From NCBI GenBank assembly GCA_965228425.1, contig OZ245815.1, positions 5,208,001 to 5,272,000 on the forward strand: a DNA stretch of 64,000 bases. Direction: 5' to 3'. The first letter of the stretch is position 1, and each line of letters starts with the position of its first letter. The notes beneath the pieces were generated by a model. It was not told the DNA's origin and did no database searches. It saw only the letters and a list, made by a program, of their open reading frames with translations. The DNA comes from JAJFJD01 sp965228425 (lineage in GTDB: Bacteria; Pseudomonadota; Alphaproteobacteria; UBA8366). A program made the translations under genes and the position numbers. Positions 1 through 9,099 of the stretch are shown here, in pieces.

Positions 1-70
1 TCGGTAGAATTGTCACGCACCGGTAACGTCGTAGTTGCATAATCCGGGTTTCATAATAGGGAACAAATCA

Positions 71-1117
71 ATGAAATCGAAATTGATGTCGAAATTCGGC
101 ATGGGTGTCGCGGCGACCATGACGGCCGTCATGTTGAGCGCTGGCGTTGCCCAAGCCAAAACCGATCTGCTCGTCTACACGGCGGTGGAAGCGGACGAAT
201 TGAAGAAATTCAAGAAGGCATTCGAGTCCGACTACCCCGACGTAAACATCAAGTGGGTGCGTGACTCGACCGGCATCATCACGTCAAAGCTGCTGGCGGA
301 AAAAGAAAACCCGAAGGCGGATATCGTCTGGGGCGTTGCCGCAACCAGCCTGTTGCTGTTGAGTAAGCACAATTATTTCCAGGGCTACGCGCCGAAGGGC
401 GTCGAGCAGCTCGAAAAGAAATACGTCGACACCAAGAACAACCCACCGCTCTGGGTCGGTCAACGGGCCTGGATCGCCTCGATCTGCTACAACACGGTCG
501 AAGGCAAGAAACACAAGCTGCCCGTGCCCAGCACCTGGGACGACCTGACGAAGCCTGTCTACAAGGGTCACGTGATCATGCCGAACCCGAACTCTTCGGG
601 CACCGGATTTCTGGATGTCTCTTCCTGGATCCAGTTGAAGGGCGAGAAAAAGGCCTGGAGCTACATGGATGCGCTGCATACCAACATCGCGCGCTACACC
701 CATTCCGGCTCGAAGCCGTGCAAGCTCGCCGCCAAGGGTGAAATTCCCATCGGCGTTTCCTTCGCTTATCGCGGCGCCAAGTCCAAGAACGCGGGCGCAC
801 CGCTCGAGGTCGTGGCCCCGGCGGAAGGCGTCGGTTGGGACCTGGAAGCCTTCGGTATCGTGCGCAACACGAAGAACCTGAAAGCCGCGCGGGCCTTGGC
901 CGATTGGTCCGTGACCAAGAAGGCGAACAAGATCTACAACGAGGAATACGCCGTGGTCGCCATGCCGGGGGTCGCCAAGCCGGTGAAGAATTTCCCGCCG
1001 GGCATCGAAAACAAGATGATCAAGAACGACTTCGATTGGGCGGCCGCCAACCGAATCCGCATCCTGGACGAATGGCGCAAGCGCTACGACGGAAAGTCGG
1101 AACCGAAGAAAAAGTAG
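71..1117 (+). CDS. aepX: 2-aminoethylphosphonate ABC transporter substrate-binding protein (AepX-like)
   Basis: Periplasmic solute-binding protein of 348 aa in the FbpA/PotD-like fold. Residues 1 to about 30 form a Sec signal peptide ending GVAQA before KTDLLVY. The hinge region has the SSGTGF stretch, and HSGSKPCKLAAKGE with the following IGVSFAYRG is the pattern I know from 2-aminoethylphosphonate (2-AEP) binding proteins rather than iron binders. ATG at 71 is chosen because AGGGA lies about 9 nt upstream; an upstream TTG at 35 would bury the signal peptide. It is followed by the matching ATPase and a fused permease, so it delivers ligand to that importer. A ferric or other phosphonate ligand cannot be excluded from sequence alone. 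Confidence 0.85.
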   Translation: MKSKLMSKFGMGVAATMTAVMLSAGVAQAKTDLLVYTAVEADELKKFKKAFESDYPDVNIKWVRDSTGIITSKLLAEKENPKADIVWGVAATSLLLLSKHNYFQGYAPKGVEQLEKKYVDTKNNPPLWVGQRAWIASICYNTVEGKKHKLPVPSTWDDLTKPVYKGHVIMPNPNSSGTGFLDVSSWIQLKGEKKAWSYMDALHTNIARYTHSGSKPCKLAAKGEIPIGVSFAYRGAKSKNAGAPLEVVAPAEGVGWDLEAFGIVRNTKNLKAARALADWSVTKKANKIYNEEYAVVAMPGVAKPVKNFPPGIENKMIKNDFDWAAANRIRILDEWRKRYDGKSEPKKK

Positions 1118-1143
1118 GTTCGGCTTTTCGACGGAAGAAAATT

Positions 1144-1179
1144 CGCCCCGGTCTCCGCATGGAGCCGGGGCGTCTTCTT
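1144..1179 (+). terminator. Intrinsic terminator/attenuator between aepX and aepV
   Basis: CGCCCCGG at 1144-1151 pairs with CCGGGGCG at 1165-1172, extended by CTCC/GGAG around a GCAT loop, followed by TCTTCTT. The T tract is imperfect, so read-through is likely. This would favour the binding protein over the downstream transporter subunits. Confidence 0.6.
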
Positions 1180-1230
1180 AGGCCGACCCTGCCGTGTTTC
1201 TGATACGGTAGTGGGGGGAGGATCGGGCGC

Positions 1231-2331
1231 ATGGACGGATCAAGTGGCGGCGCGTATCTGCGCATACAACATCTGACAAAGAAATTCGGCGATTTCGTCG
1301 CCCTCCGGGATGTCTCGCTTGAGGTGCATGAAGGCGAATTCGTCTGCTTCCTCGGCCCGTCGGGTTGCGGCAAGACCACATTGCTGCGGGCGATCGCCGG
1401 ACTCGATATACAGACATCCGGCACCATCCATCAGGCCGGCGTCGACATCTCCGCGCTGCCGCCGAGCGAGCGCGACTTCGGGATCGTGTTCCAGTCCTAC
1501 GCCCTGTTCCCCAACCTCACGGTGACGCGCAACATCGCTTACGGCCTCGAGAACAAGAAGAAGCCCCGCGCAGAGATCGATGCCCGGGTTTCCGAACTGA
1601 TCGAGCTCGTCGGGCTCGACGAGCACCGCGACAAATACCCGGCGCAGCTTTCGGGCGGGCAACAGCAGCGCGTCGCGCTGGCGCGAGCGCTCGCCACATC
1701 ACCCGGTTTGTTGCTGCTCGACGAGCCGCTGTCGGCGCTGGATGCAAAGGTCCGCGTGCACTTGCGTCACGAGATCAAGCAATTGCAGGACAAAATCGGC
1801 GTGACCACGATCATGGTGACGCATGACCAGGAAGAAGCCTTGGCGATGGCCGACCGGATCGTCGTGATGAACGAAGGCTTCATCGAACAGATCAGCACAC
1901 CGAACGACGTGTACGCCGAACCGGTATCGCCCTTCGTCGCGGATTTCATCGGCACCACGAATTTCATCGACGGCGTCATGACCGACGACGGCCGCATCTC
2001 GGTCGCCGGCGTTACGATCGCCGCGAACGGCGATTGCAGCGCATTTGCCGCCGGCGACAGGGTGACGATCTGCATTCGGCCCGAGGATGTGCTGGTGACC
2101 GAGACGGCGGACGGCCAAGCGGGCAGTTTCGAGGTCACGGTTTCGGACGTCGAATTCCTCGGATCTTTCCATCGCTGCCACCTCGTGCCGACAGGCGGCA
2201 ACGGTGAAGAATTCATGGCGGATCTTTCTGCAAACCGCGGGCGCACGCTGCAAATCGAGAAAGGCCGGACCTTGAACGTCCTGTTGCCGGCCGAGTTCGT
2301 TCGGGTCTACGCGTTGGGCGAGACCGAGTAG
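1231..2331 (+). CDS. aepV: 2-aminoethylphosphonate ABC transporter ATP-binding protein (AepV-like)
   Basis: Cytoplasmic ATPase of the importer, 366 aa. Walker A GPSGCGKTT is near residue 43, the signature LSGGQQQR near 140, Walker B LLLLDEPLSALDAKVR near 160, and the H-loop sits in VTHDQEEA. The C-terminal 120 residues form a TOBE-type regulatory domain, as in the FbpC/PotA subfamily. It lies 113 bp after aepX with a hairpin between, and 7 bp before the permease gene. Family level is certain; the 2-AEP specificity is inferred from the neighbours, since the FbpC, PotA and AepV ATPases look alike. Confidence 0.85.
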   Translation: MDGSSGGAYLRIQHLTKKFGDFVALRDVSLEVHEGEFVCFLGPSGCGKTTLLRAIAGLDIQTSGTIHQAGVDISALPPSERDFGIVFQSYALFPNLTVTRNIAYGLENKKKPRAEIDARVSELIELVGLDEHRDKYPAQLSGGQQQRVALARALATSPGLLLLDEPLSALDAKVRVHLRHEIKQLQDKIGVTTIMVTHDQEEALAMADRIVVMNEGFIEQISTPNDVYAEPVSPFVADFIGTTNFIDGVMTDDGRISVAGVTIAANGDCSAFAAGDRVTICIRPEDVLVTETADGQAGSFEVTVSDVEFLGSFHRCHLVPTGGNGEEFMADLSANRGRTLQIEKGRTLNVLLPAEFVRVYALGETE

Positions 2332-2338
2332 CCGCGCC

Positions 2339-4042
2339 ATGACCGACAGTAACGCCATCGGATCCGCGCCCGTCATCAAACCGAAAGTCAGCAGCGAAGA
2401 CTGGATCATGCGCGCCGTTCTGGTCGGGATCGCGCTCTACCTGTTCATTTCGATCCTGCTGCCGCTCTACGCCATCCTGTCCAAGAGTTTCAAGGATGCC
2501 GACGGGGCGTTCATCGGCCTCTCGAACTACGCCAAATTCTTTTCGACGCCGGCTTTGTTTTGGTCGATCCAGAACAGCCTGACGGTGACATTGCTCTGCT
2601 GTGTCATCGTCGTGCCGGTCGCCTTCATCTATGCCTACGCGCTGACCCGCACTTGCATGCCGTTCAAGAGCATCTTCAAGGGCGTGGCGCTGATCCCGAT
2701 CCTGATGCCGTCGCTGCTGCCGGCAATTGCCCTCGTCTATTTCTTCGGCAACCAGGGGATCATTAAGTCCTGGCTGTTCGGCTACGACATCTACGGCCCG
2801 ATCGGAATCGTGATGGGCGAGTGTTTCTACGTCTTCCCGCATGTCCTGACGATCATGCTCATCGCGATGGCCAACTCCGACGCCCGGCTCTACGAAGCGT
2901 CGACCGCGCTCGGCGCCAACAAGATCAAGACCTTTTTCACCGTCACCTTGCCGAGCGTCCGCTACGGCGTCGTGTCCGCCTTCTTCGTTTGCTTTACGCT
3001 GGTCATCACCGATTTCGGCGTGCCGAAGGTTGTCGGCGGGAAGTACAACGTGCTGGCAACCGATATCTACAAACAGGTCGTCGGCCGCCAGGATTTCGAG
3101 ATGGGGGCGGTGGTCAGCATGGTCCTGCTACTGCCCGCCGTATTGGCCTTCTTCGCCGACCGGGTGGTGCAGCGCAGACAGGTCGCGCTGTTGTCCGCCC
3201 GGGCCGTGCCGTTCCAACCGAAGCCGAGCCGCACCGGCGACATGGCGATGCTCCTCTTCTGCGGCGTCATCGGCTTTATCCTGATATCGGTGCTGGCGAT
3301 GGCAGCCTACGCGTCCTTCGCCAAGTTCTGGCCTTACGACCTGTCGCTGGTCCTGAATCACTACGATTTCGACCTGATGGATGGCGGCAGCTGGGATGCC
3401 TATTTCAACTCCATCGAGCTGGCCGCTTGGACCGCCGTGGTCGGGACGGCTCTGGTGTTCACCGGCGCCTATCTGGTGGAAAAGAGCAACGGTTTCCTGG
3501 CCGGCCGCGCCGGCATGCAGCTGCTCTGCATGGTGCCGATGGCCGTGCCGGGGCTTGTACTAGGCCTCGCCTACGTCTTCTTCTTCAACGCGCCCGGCAA
3601 TCCGCTTGGCTTCCTGTATCACACGATGCCGATCCTGGTGATCTGTACGGTGACGCATTTCTACACCGTCGCGCACCTGACCGCGGTGACCGCGCTGAAG
3701 CAGATGGACGCCGAATTCGAGAGCGTGTCGGCCTCGCTCAAGGTGCCGTTCTACCGCACCTTCATTCGCATCACCGTGCCGGTCTGTCTTCCCGCGATCC
3801 TGGACATCTCGATGTATTTGTTCGTCAACGCGATGACGACGGTATCGGCGGTGGTGTTTCTGTATTCGCCGGACACGGCGCTCGCCTCGGTCGCGATCCT
3901 GAACATGGACGATGCCGGCGACATCGCCCCGGCCGCCGCGATGGGCATGATGATCGTCGCCACAGCCGCCGCGGTGCGGCTGCTGCACGCAATCCTGACG
4001 CGCGGGATCCTCGCCCGCACCCAGGCGTGGCGACGGCGTTAG
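2339..4042 (+). CDS. aepW: 2-aminoethylphosphonate ABC transporter permease, two-domain fusion (AepW-like)
   Basis: Inner-membrane permease of 567 aa with two homologous halves of about six helices each. Each half carries an EAA loop: EASTALGANKIKTFF near residue 185 and ESVSASLKVPFYRTF near 460. The stretches YNVLATDIYKQVVG and the fused architecture match the annotated 2-AEP permease subunits. One gene supplies both transmembrane domains, so the importer needs only this chain plus the ATPase dimer. It starts 7 bp after the ATPase stop and is clearly in the same transcript. Confidence 0.87.
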   Translation: MTDSNAIGSAPVIKPKVSSEDWIMRAVLVGIALYLFISILLPLYAILSKSFKDADGAFIGLSNYAKFFSTPALFWSIQNSLTVTLLCCVIVVPVAFIYAYALTRTCMPFKSIFKGVALIPILMPSLLPAIALVYFFGNQGIIKSWLFGYDIYGPIGIVMGECFYVFPHVLTIMLIAMANSDARLYEASTALGANKIKTFFTVTLPSVRYGVVSAFFVCFTLVITDFGVPKVVGGKYNVLATDIYKQVVGRQDFEMGAVVSMVLLLPAVLAFFADRVVQRRQVALLSARAVPFQPKPSRTGDMAMLLFCGVIGFILISVLAMAAYASFAKFWPYDLSLVLNHYDFDLMDGGSWDAYFNSIELAAWTAVVGTALVFTGAYLVEKSNGFLAGRAGMQLLCMVPMAVPGLVLGLAYVFFFNAPGNPLGFLYHTMPILVICTVTHFYTVAHLTAVTALKQMDAEFESVSASLKVPFYRTFIRITVPVCLPAILDISMYLFVNAMTTVSAVVFLYSPDTALASVAILNMDDAGDIAPAAAMGMMIVATAAAVRLLHAILTRGILARTQAWRRR

Positions 4043-4184
4043 CGCGTTTCGGCCGGCGCTTCCGGTATCGCGGCGCTAGCACGACGGACCACTTTCCGCC
4101 TCTCATCTCTTCTTGTGGGACCCGATCTCTGGACCTAGGCTGGGCGGCAATCAGAACTCGGATAACATGAGGGAACGCGGGCAC

Positions 4185-5366
4185 ATGCAGCGATCCAGGC
4201 TCCCCGTCGGCGGCGCGAATGTCTTCCAGAAGATTCGGCAAAAGCGAACCGACGCTCTCGCACAGGGTTTGTCACTGCTCGATTTGTCGATCGGCGAGCC
4301 GAAGGGTGCGGCGCTGCTCAGCGCGCGGCAGGCCGCCCAGGCCGCGGTGATGAGCGAGGACGAGGCGATGCACGCCTACCAATACAACGAAAGCCCGGCG
4401 GTGCCGGATTTTTCGCGCCGCTTCGTCACCGCACACCTGCGCCGCGACCTGTCAAATGCCGACGTCGACTATGTGCCGATTCCGGGCATCAAGCCGATCC
4501 TCGGCCTTTTGCCGCTGGCCTGCGGCTGCGCGGAAGGGCCGGTTACCGTCGCCACCACGACCAAGCCCGGCTATCCCATTCCGGCGAATTGGTGCGACTA
4601 CCACGTGCATGCGACGCATTACGCGCTGCCGCTGAGTTCCGAAAACGGCTTCCGGTTCGGAACAGCGGACATCCAACCCGGCACCGGTCTGATCATGGTC
4701 AACTACCCGCATAATCCTTCCGGCCAGGTGGCCGCCGCCGACTGGCTGCGCGAGCTCTGCCAACACTGCAGCGATCACGATATCCGGCTGTTCAACGACG
4801 CCGCCTATTTCGCGCTCAGCCACGACGACGACAGCGCGGCTCTCGCCGAAATCGCCGTGGATTTCCCGGACCTCTCCTGGTGCGAGGCCTACACCGCCGC
4901 GAAACTGATCGGCAACGGCACCGGTTGGCATGTGGGCGCGATGATCGGATCGCCGGACTTTATCGCGGACGTGAAGGAAGTAAAGGGTAAGACCGATGCA
5001 GGCTTCGTCGCGCCGATGGCCGCCGGCGCGATCGCCACGCTCGAGACCGACCAAGTCAACATCGACGCCATGCGCGAGACCTATCGGGCCCGGCTTGCCG
5101 TGCTGATGGACCTGATGAAGGCGTGCGGCATGCGGCTGGCGATCGAGCCCAAGGCCGGATTTTACACGCTGTGGGAAACACCGACCCAAGCCTTCGGCAA
5201 GCCGGTGGCCGATGCCGAAGCGTTCAACTTCGCAATGATCGAAACGGTCGGCGTGGTCGGCGTACATTTTCCCGGATATGTGCGCTACGCCGTCTGCGCC
5301 GACGTCGCGGACATGGCAGACGATTTGCGAACAGCCTTTGAAAAGGCGAAGATTTCCTACGCCTGA
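4185..5366 (+). CDS. Class I/II (fold type I) PLP-dependent aminotransferase, atypical active site
   Basis: 393 aa. Landmarks of the aspartate-aminotransferase fold are present: NYPHNPSG, the cofactor aspartate/tyrosine in NDAAYF, the Schiff-base lysine in YTAAKLIGNG, and a C-terminal carboxylate-binding arginine in GYVRYAV. Two positions are unusual. The common S-x-S-K reads T-A-A-K, and the phosphate-binding arginine of the GWRVG-like motif is histidine (GTGWHVG). ATG at 4185 is preferred because GAGGG lies 11 nt upstream; ATG 4113 and 4167 are in frame but unsupported. It follows the importer by 142 bp, so it may act on the imported aminophosphonate or a product, but it is not PhnW. Substrate unknown. 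Confidence 0.75.
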   Translation: MQRSRLPVGGANVFQKIRQKRTDALAQGLSLLDLSIGEPKGAALLSARQAAQAAVMSEDEAMHAYQYNESPAVPDFSRRFVTAHLRRDLSNADVDYVPIPGIKPILGLLPLACGCAEGPVTVATTTKPGYPIPANWCDYHVHATHYALPLSSENGFRFGTADIQPGTGLIMVNYPHNPSGQVAAADWLRELCQHCSDHDIRLFNDAAYFALSHDDDSAALAEIAVDFPDLSWCEAYTAAKLIGNGTGWHVGAMIGSPDFIADVKEVKGKTDAGFVAPMAAGAIATLETDQVNIDAMRETYRARLAVLMDLMKACGMRLAIEPKAGFYTLWETPTQAFGKPVADAEAFNFAMIETVGVVGVHFPGYVRYAVCADVADMADDLRTAFEKAKISYA

Positions 5367-5390
5367 ACCGGCGTTACCAGAAACCAGTAC

Positions 5391-6767
5391 CTAGGCATTT
5401 TGCAATCCATCGCCAAAGCCCGAGTTCGACCCGGTATCGGACCGGGATCGCGCCGGCGCGGCACGCGCCACGACCTTGCCCCATGTTTGCATCAAATCGG
5501 TTTCCAATACGTCTTCCCAGCTGGGCCAGTCCTTTTCGATACCGCGCCGGGCACGGGCGCCGATACGCGCGCGGCGATTATCGTCGCGCAGGAGCGCCTC
5601 CGCATAGTCGGTCCATTGCCGCACATCACCGCTCGGCACCACGAAACCGTCCCAGCCAGACTGTCGAATCAATTGCGACGGCCCGGGGCAGTTAGCCACC
5701 ATTACCGGCAACCCGCTCGCCTTCGCTTCGAGGACGACGTTGCCGACTGTCTCCGAAGGAGACGGGAAGACGAATAAATCAGCACTCGGATAAATCCACT
5801 CCAGGTCCGATTGCGGCAAGGATCCCGGCAACACGGCATAAGACCCGAGCATAGATGCGATCCGATGGCGTTGCGCGCCGTCCCCAATCGCCAGGAATGT
5901 GAGATCGCACCCGCGTTCGAGCAGCTGCCGCGCGACCCGCGCCGCAAGCATCACCTGTTTCGATTCGTCCAAGCGGCCGACGAACAACAATAAGAGCCTG
6001 CTCGGCGGAATCCCGAAGACCGATTCCAACCGCGACCGGTCGCGTGACCGCGGATGAAACCGTTCCTTGTCGATGCCCCGCCGAAGGTGCGACAGCCGGC
6101 GCGGGCCGATGACCGGCGTCAGGGCCGCTAAATCTTCGTCATGGGCGTATAGGACATGATCGCAGCGACGCGCCAGGTGATGCACACGCTGGCGCATGCG
6201 GTCGGCGCTGCGCGCGGCAAACCGCAAGTCCTGCAAGACCAGGTTCGCGAAGCGATTATCGCCGAACACCCGATGAACGATTTCCTCGGTATAGACTTTC
6301 GTGAAATAGGGCAGATCCGTGTGGATCGACATCACAAGGGGAATCCGCCGATACCGTGAAACAAACGCGGCGGTCCGGGCGAAGGCGAAAACATCGGTGA
6401 CATGCAAAAGATCATATTGCGGCAAGCGCCTCGCCAATCCCGGATGGAACGGGGCGAGGTCGGTGTGCCCTGCCCCTTGCGACAGGAAACCGATGTGCCG
6501 CGTGCCCAACCGGGGTTCCAGTATTTCGTATCGCACATTCCGCGACAGCAGGATACGGCGCGGCACAGTCCCGAGGAAATAGACCGTTAATTCGATCGCG
6601 TCTTCGAGGCCGACCGCGGCTTCCGCAAATCGCTGCCAGCATTTGACGTGGCCGCCGGCCGATGCGCCGTACTCGAGATCTACAAGAACAGCCACCGAAA
6701 GGGGGTAGGACGGCCGACCAAATTCCCCTCGGCAGGATAGGCGGTCACGACGGGTAACGTTGTCCAT
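5391..6767 (-). CDS. Glycosyltransferase family 4 (GT-B) protein
   Basis: 458 aa, GT-B fold. The N-terminal Rossmann half starts at VAVLVDLEYGASAGGHVKCW, and the C-terminal donor-binding domain contains LLLLFVGRLDESKQ and the retaining-enzyme E-x7-E region in FPSPSETVGNVVLEAKASGLPV. It probably transfers a sugar from a nucleotide-sugar to a lipid or polysaccharide acceptor at the cytoplasmic face. It is monocistronic, convergent with the aminotransferase (24 bp apart) and divergent from the PAS gene, so context gives no acceptor. An extra stretch around residues 165-200 links the two halves. Confidence 0.8.
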   Translation of the reverse strand: MDNVTRRDRLSCRGEFGRPSYPLSVAVLVDLEYGASAGGHVKCWQRFAEAAVGLEDAIELTVYFLGTVPRRILLSRNVRYEILEPRLGTRHIGFLSQGAGHTDLAPFHPGLARRLPQYDLLHVTDVFAFARTAAFVSRYRRIPLVMSIHTDLPYFTKVYTEEIVHRVFGDNRFANLVLQDLRFAARSADRMRQRVHHLARRCDHVLYAHDEDLAALTPVIGPRRLSHLRRGIDKERFHPRSRDRSRLESVFGIPPSRLLLLFVGRLDESKQVMLAARVARQLLERGCDLTFLAIGDGAQRHRIASMLGSYAVLPGSLPQSDLEWIYPSADLFVFPSPSETVGNVVLEAKASGLPVMVANCPGPSQLIRQSGWDGFVVPSGDVRQWTDYAEALLRDDNRRARIGARARRGIEKDWPSWEDVLETDLMQTWGKVVARAAPARSRSDTGSNSGFGDGLQNA

Positions 6768-6946
6768 GCCTCGACGCTATCGCCGCGACACTGCAAGCGA
6801 ATGTATGAAATCAGGCAGTTGGGAGACGGTTCAGCAACAGAACGATGACCCGTTGGATCGCGGCATTTCCGCCGCTACCGTGCCTTTACCTTCTGATTAC
6901 CAATTCCCGTTAGTGTCCATTGCATCACAGCCAACGATTGATTTTT

Positions 6947-7420
6947 ATGCCCTACGCACTCGTAAATTTGAGAGAAATTCCCGTCGAGCATCCGGTTCGT
7001 CAATTCGACGCATATTGGCGGGACAACAAAGGCCCCAGCGGCTGCCTGGAACGCCCGGATTTCGACCCGCTCGCCGTGCATAAAATCATGCCCTATATCA
7101 TGATCCTCCAGGCGGAACCGACGGATGACGGCATGACTTTCCACTACCGGCTGTGCGGCACCGGGTGCGTCGAACTGTTCGGCATAGACTATACGGGCAA
7201 GACGCTCGGCGACGATTTGCCGCCGGAGGCGACAAAAACCCGGCGCGAAGAATTCGCCACCGTTATGGCGTCGAAGCAGCCGGTCTTCTCGACCACGCAA
7301 CTCCCGATCGAGAACCGCGATTTCATCTCGGTCTATCGTGGCGTCTTTCCGGTTTGCTCGGAGGCGAACGAGGTCGATCAGATTTTCGTCGTGTTCGGCA
7401 CGCGCGACCAGGCCGTCTAG
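6947..7420 (+). CDS. PAS_5-type PAS domain protein
   Basis: 157 aa, a single PAS-like domain of the PAS_5 type common and multicopy in Rhodospirillales. Typical blocks are RQFDAYWRDNKG at the start, HKIMPYIMILQ, FHYRLCGTGCVELFGIDYTGK in the core, and VYRGVFPV near the end. There is no output domain, so it is probably a sensory or adaptor module. The ATG at 6947 is preferred over an in-frame TTG at 6920, which adds nine residues without homology. It is convergent with the GT39 gene, 4 bp between stops. Confidence 0.75.
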   Translation: MPYALVNLREIPVEHPVRQFDAYWRDNKGPSGCLERPDFDPLAVHKIMPYIMILQAEPTDDGMTFHYRLCGTGCVELFGIDYTGKTLGDDLPPEATKTRREEFATVMASKQPVFSTTQLPIENRDFISVYRGVFPVCSEANEVDQIFVVFGTRDQAV

Positions 7421-7424
7421 CGGC

Positions 7425-8903
7425 CTACGGCGTCGGCAGGACGATCACGCCCAGCCGCAGGCGGTGCCGGTCCGCGTGCAGCATGACCGCGCTGACATAT
7501 GTCGGCGCCTGACCGCTCACCGGCCTTCCGGAGAATTTCTTATACAGCGCCGCCACCTTGCCCGGCATTGGATCGCCCCGCGTCGCGTCCCACACCAGCA
7601 GCGATTGGCCGGACGCCGGCAGTTCGAAATTCGGGTACTCCGGCGTGATGACCACGGAGTCCGGAAACTGCAGCCGCAGATTGCCCCCCAACAGGTTAAA
7701 GGCGGCGAAAATTCGGCCGTTTTGGAAACCGGCCTTACGGATTTCCTCGGAAAGCGCCGCATAAGGTCCGTTGAGCGGATTCGGGCGGTCGAACGAGGGC
7801 CCGGCAACGGTCCGCAATACAAGCAGCGCGATAACCGCCACCCCGCAAATCGCTGTGACCGCAAAGATCGCCCCGACCCGCCAGGACGCGAGCCGGGGAT
7901 AGGCCCAGAGGGCGGCAACGATCGGCGCCAAATACAAGAGGGGCTGCAGCCAGCGATCCTTTATCTGGGTCACTTCGAACGCAATGATCAGAACGACGCA
8001 GATTGCCAAGGCGATCCCGAGGGACCGCAGGAGCACGCCGGCAAACTGCGCCGACGTCGCCGGCAACGGACGGCCCGGCGCCGCCCGCACGAGCGCAACG
8101 CCGTAAACCGCGACCAGCAAGGCCAGAAAGATGCCGGTGCCCCAGGCCAATCCCCACACGCCCGAGACATAGTTCATGATCAAACTGTCGGTCTGGGTCA
8201 TGGTGAGCTTGTGCGCCCGCGACAGGGTGGCGTCGCGGTTCGAGATCAACCACACGGCGGGCTGCCATAACAGGGCGGCAGCCACCACCGGCGCGATCAG
8301 GAAGCGCGGAGTCGCGACCGCCGCGCGGAAGGCCGGCATCGTCGACGCCGCGAGCAGCATGGCAATGGCGACGATCGGAAAGTTGAATTTAGCCAGGCAC
8401 CCCACCGCAAAGCCGAGACCCAACAGCGCATAGTCGATCGCTCGTCCCTGCTGCAGGACCCGCACGAAGGCGTAGGCGAATAACGCGGATCCGAAGACGA
8501 CGAGGATCGAATGGGTCAGGGCGCGCTGCGATTCCCACGCGAGTTCGGGCAACAGCAGCAGCGACGCCGCCGCCAGCGCGGCGACAACCGGATCCTGCGC
8601 CATGCGCCGCACGGCGGCAAAGGTCAAAAGATAGCTACCCGCCAGCAACAGGTTCTTGATCAGCGCCAGGGCGAGAACGCCTTCCCCGAAAACCCGAAAC
8701 ATAAGGATCGCGAACCATGTATAAAGCGGCGGCTGCGACCCGTATCCCCATGCCCATTCCTGGGCGAGCAGCACCTGTTCCGCCTCGTCTTTTCCCAAGC
8801 TGGGCGAGATGAACACACGCACGGCGACCTGTGTCGCGAAATACGCACAGATGAGAAACGGCATGGCCGCGGCGAGCCGATCTAGAAAATTGGGTCGCGT
8901 CAT
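7425..8903 (-). CDS. Glycosyltransferase family 39 (ArnT/PMT-like) membrane protein
   Basis: 492 aa polytopic membrane protein. The first periplasmic loop has the KDEAEQVLLAQEW region with the acidic residues that act in GT39/ArnT enzymes, followed by YGSQPPLYTWF, typical of the family. About ten further hydrophobic segments follow and a soluble periplasmic tail covers the last 120 residues. It is expected to transfer a sugar from a polyprenyl-phosphate donor to a lipid or protein in the periplasm. Start taken at ATG 8903 (MTRPNFLDRL); an in-frame extension to 8993 is basic and unlikely. Confidence 0.8.
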   Translation of the reverse strand: MTRPNFLDRLAAAMPFLICAYFATQVAVRVFISPSLGKDEAEQVLLAQEWAWGYGSQPPLYTWFAILMFRVFGEGVLALALIKNLLLAGSYLLTFAAVRRMAQDPVVAALAAASLLLLPELAWESQRALTHSILVVFGSALFAYAFVRVLQQGRAIDYALLGLGFAVGCLAKFNFPIVAIAMLLAASTMPAFRAAVATPRFLIAPVVAAALLWQPAVWLISNRDATLSRAHKLTMTQTDSLIMNYVSGVWGLAWGTGIFLALLVAVYGVALVRAAPGRPLPATSAQFAGVLLRSLGIALAICVVLIIAFEVTQIKDRWLQPLLYLAPIVAALWAYPRLASWRVGAIFAVTAICGVAVIALLVLRTVAGPSFDRPNPLNGPYAALSEEIRKAGFQNGRIFAAFNLLGGNLRLQFPDSVVITPEYPNFELPASGQSLLVWDATRGDPMPGKVAALYKKFSGRPVSGQAPTYVSAVMLHADRHRLRLGVIVLPTP

Positions 8904-9099
8904 GGCCGCTATCCTAGGATGACCGATGCAGGGGTGTAGCCGTACGCGCGGCGCCGCCCCAATTCTGGCGGCCGCGGGCCCTTTGAATGCCAATGCGCCG
9001 CGATGCGGTCAAGCCGTGATTGCGCCGTAACCGGTTCGAAAGTCCGTCAACGGCAGGCCCCCCAATTTTCGGAGGCGCACCGAGGGGGCCACGGGTTGG

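Noticed and set aside
2821..4170. 449-codon frame in another phase over the permease gene
   Set aside because: Arg-rich out-of-phase translation of a confirmed permease.
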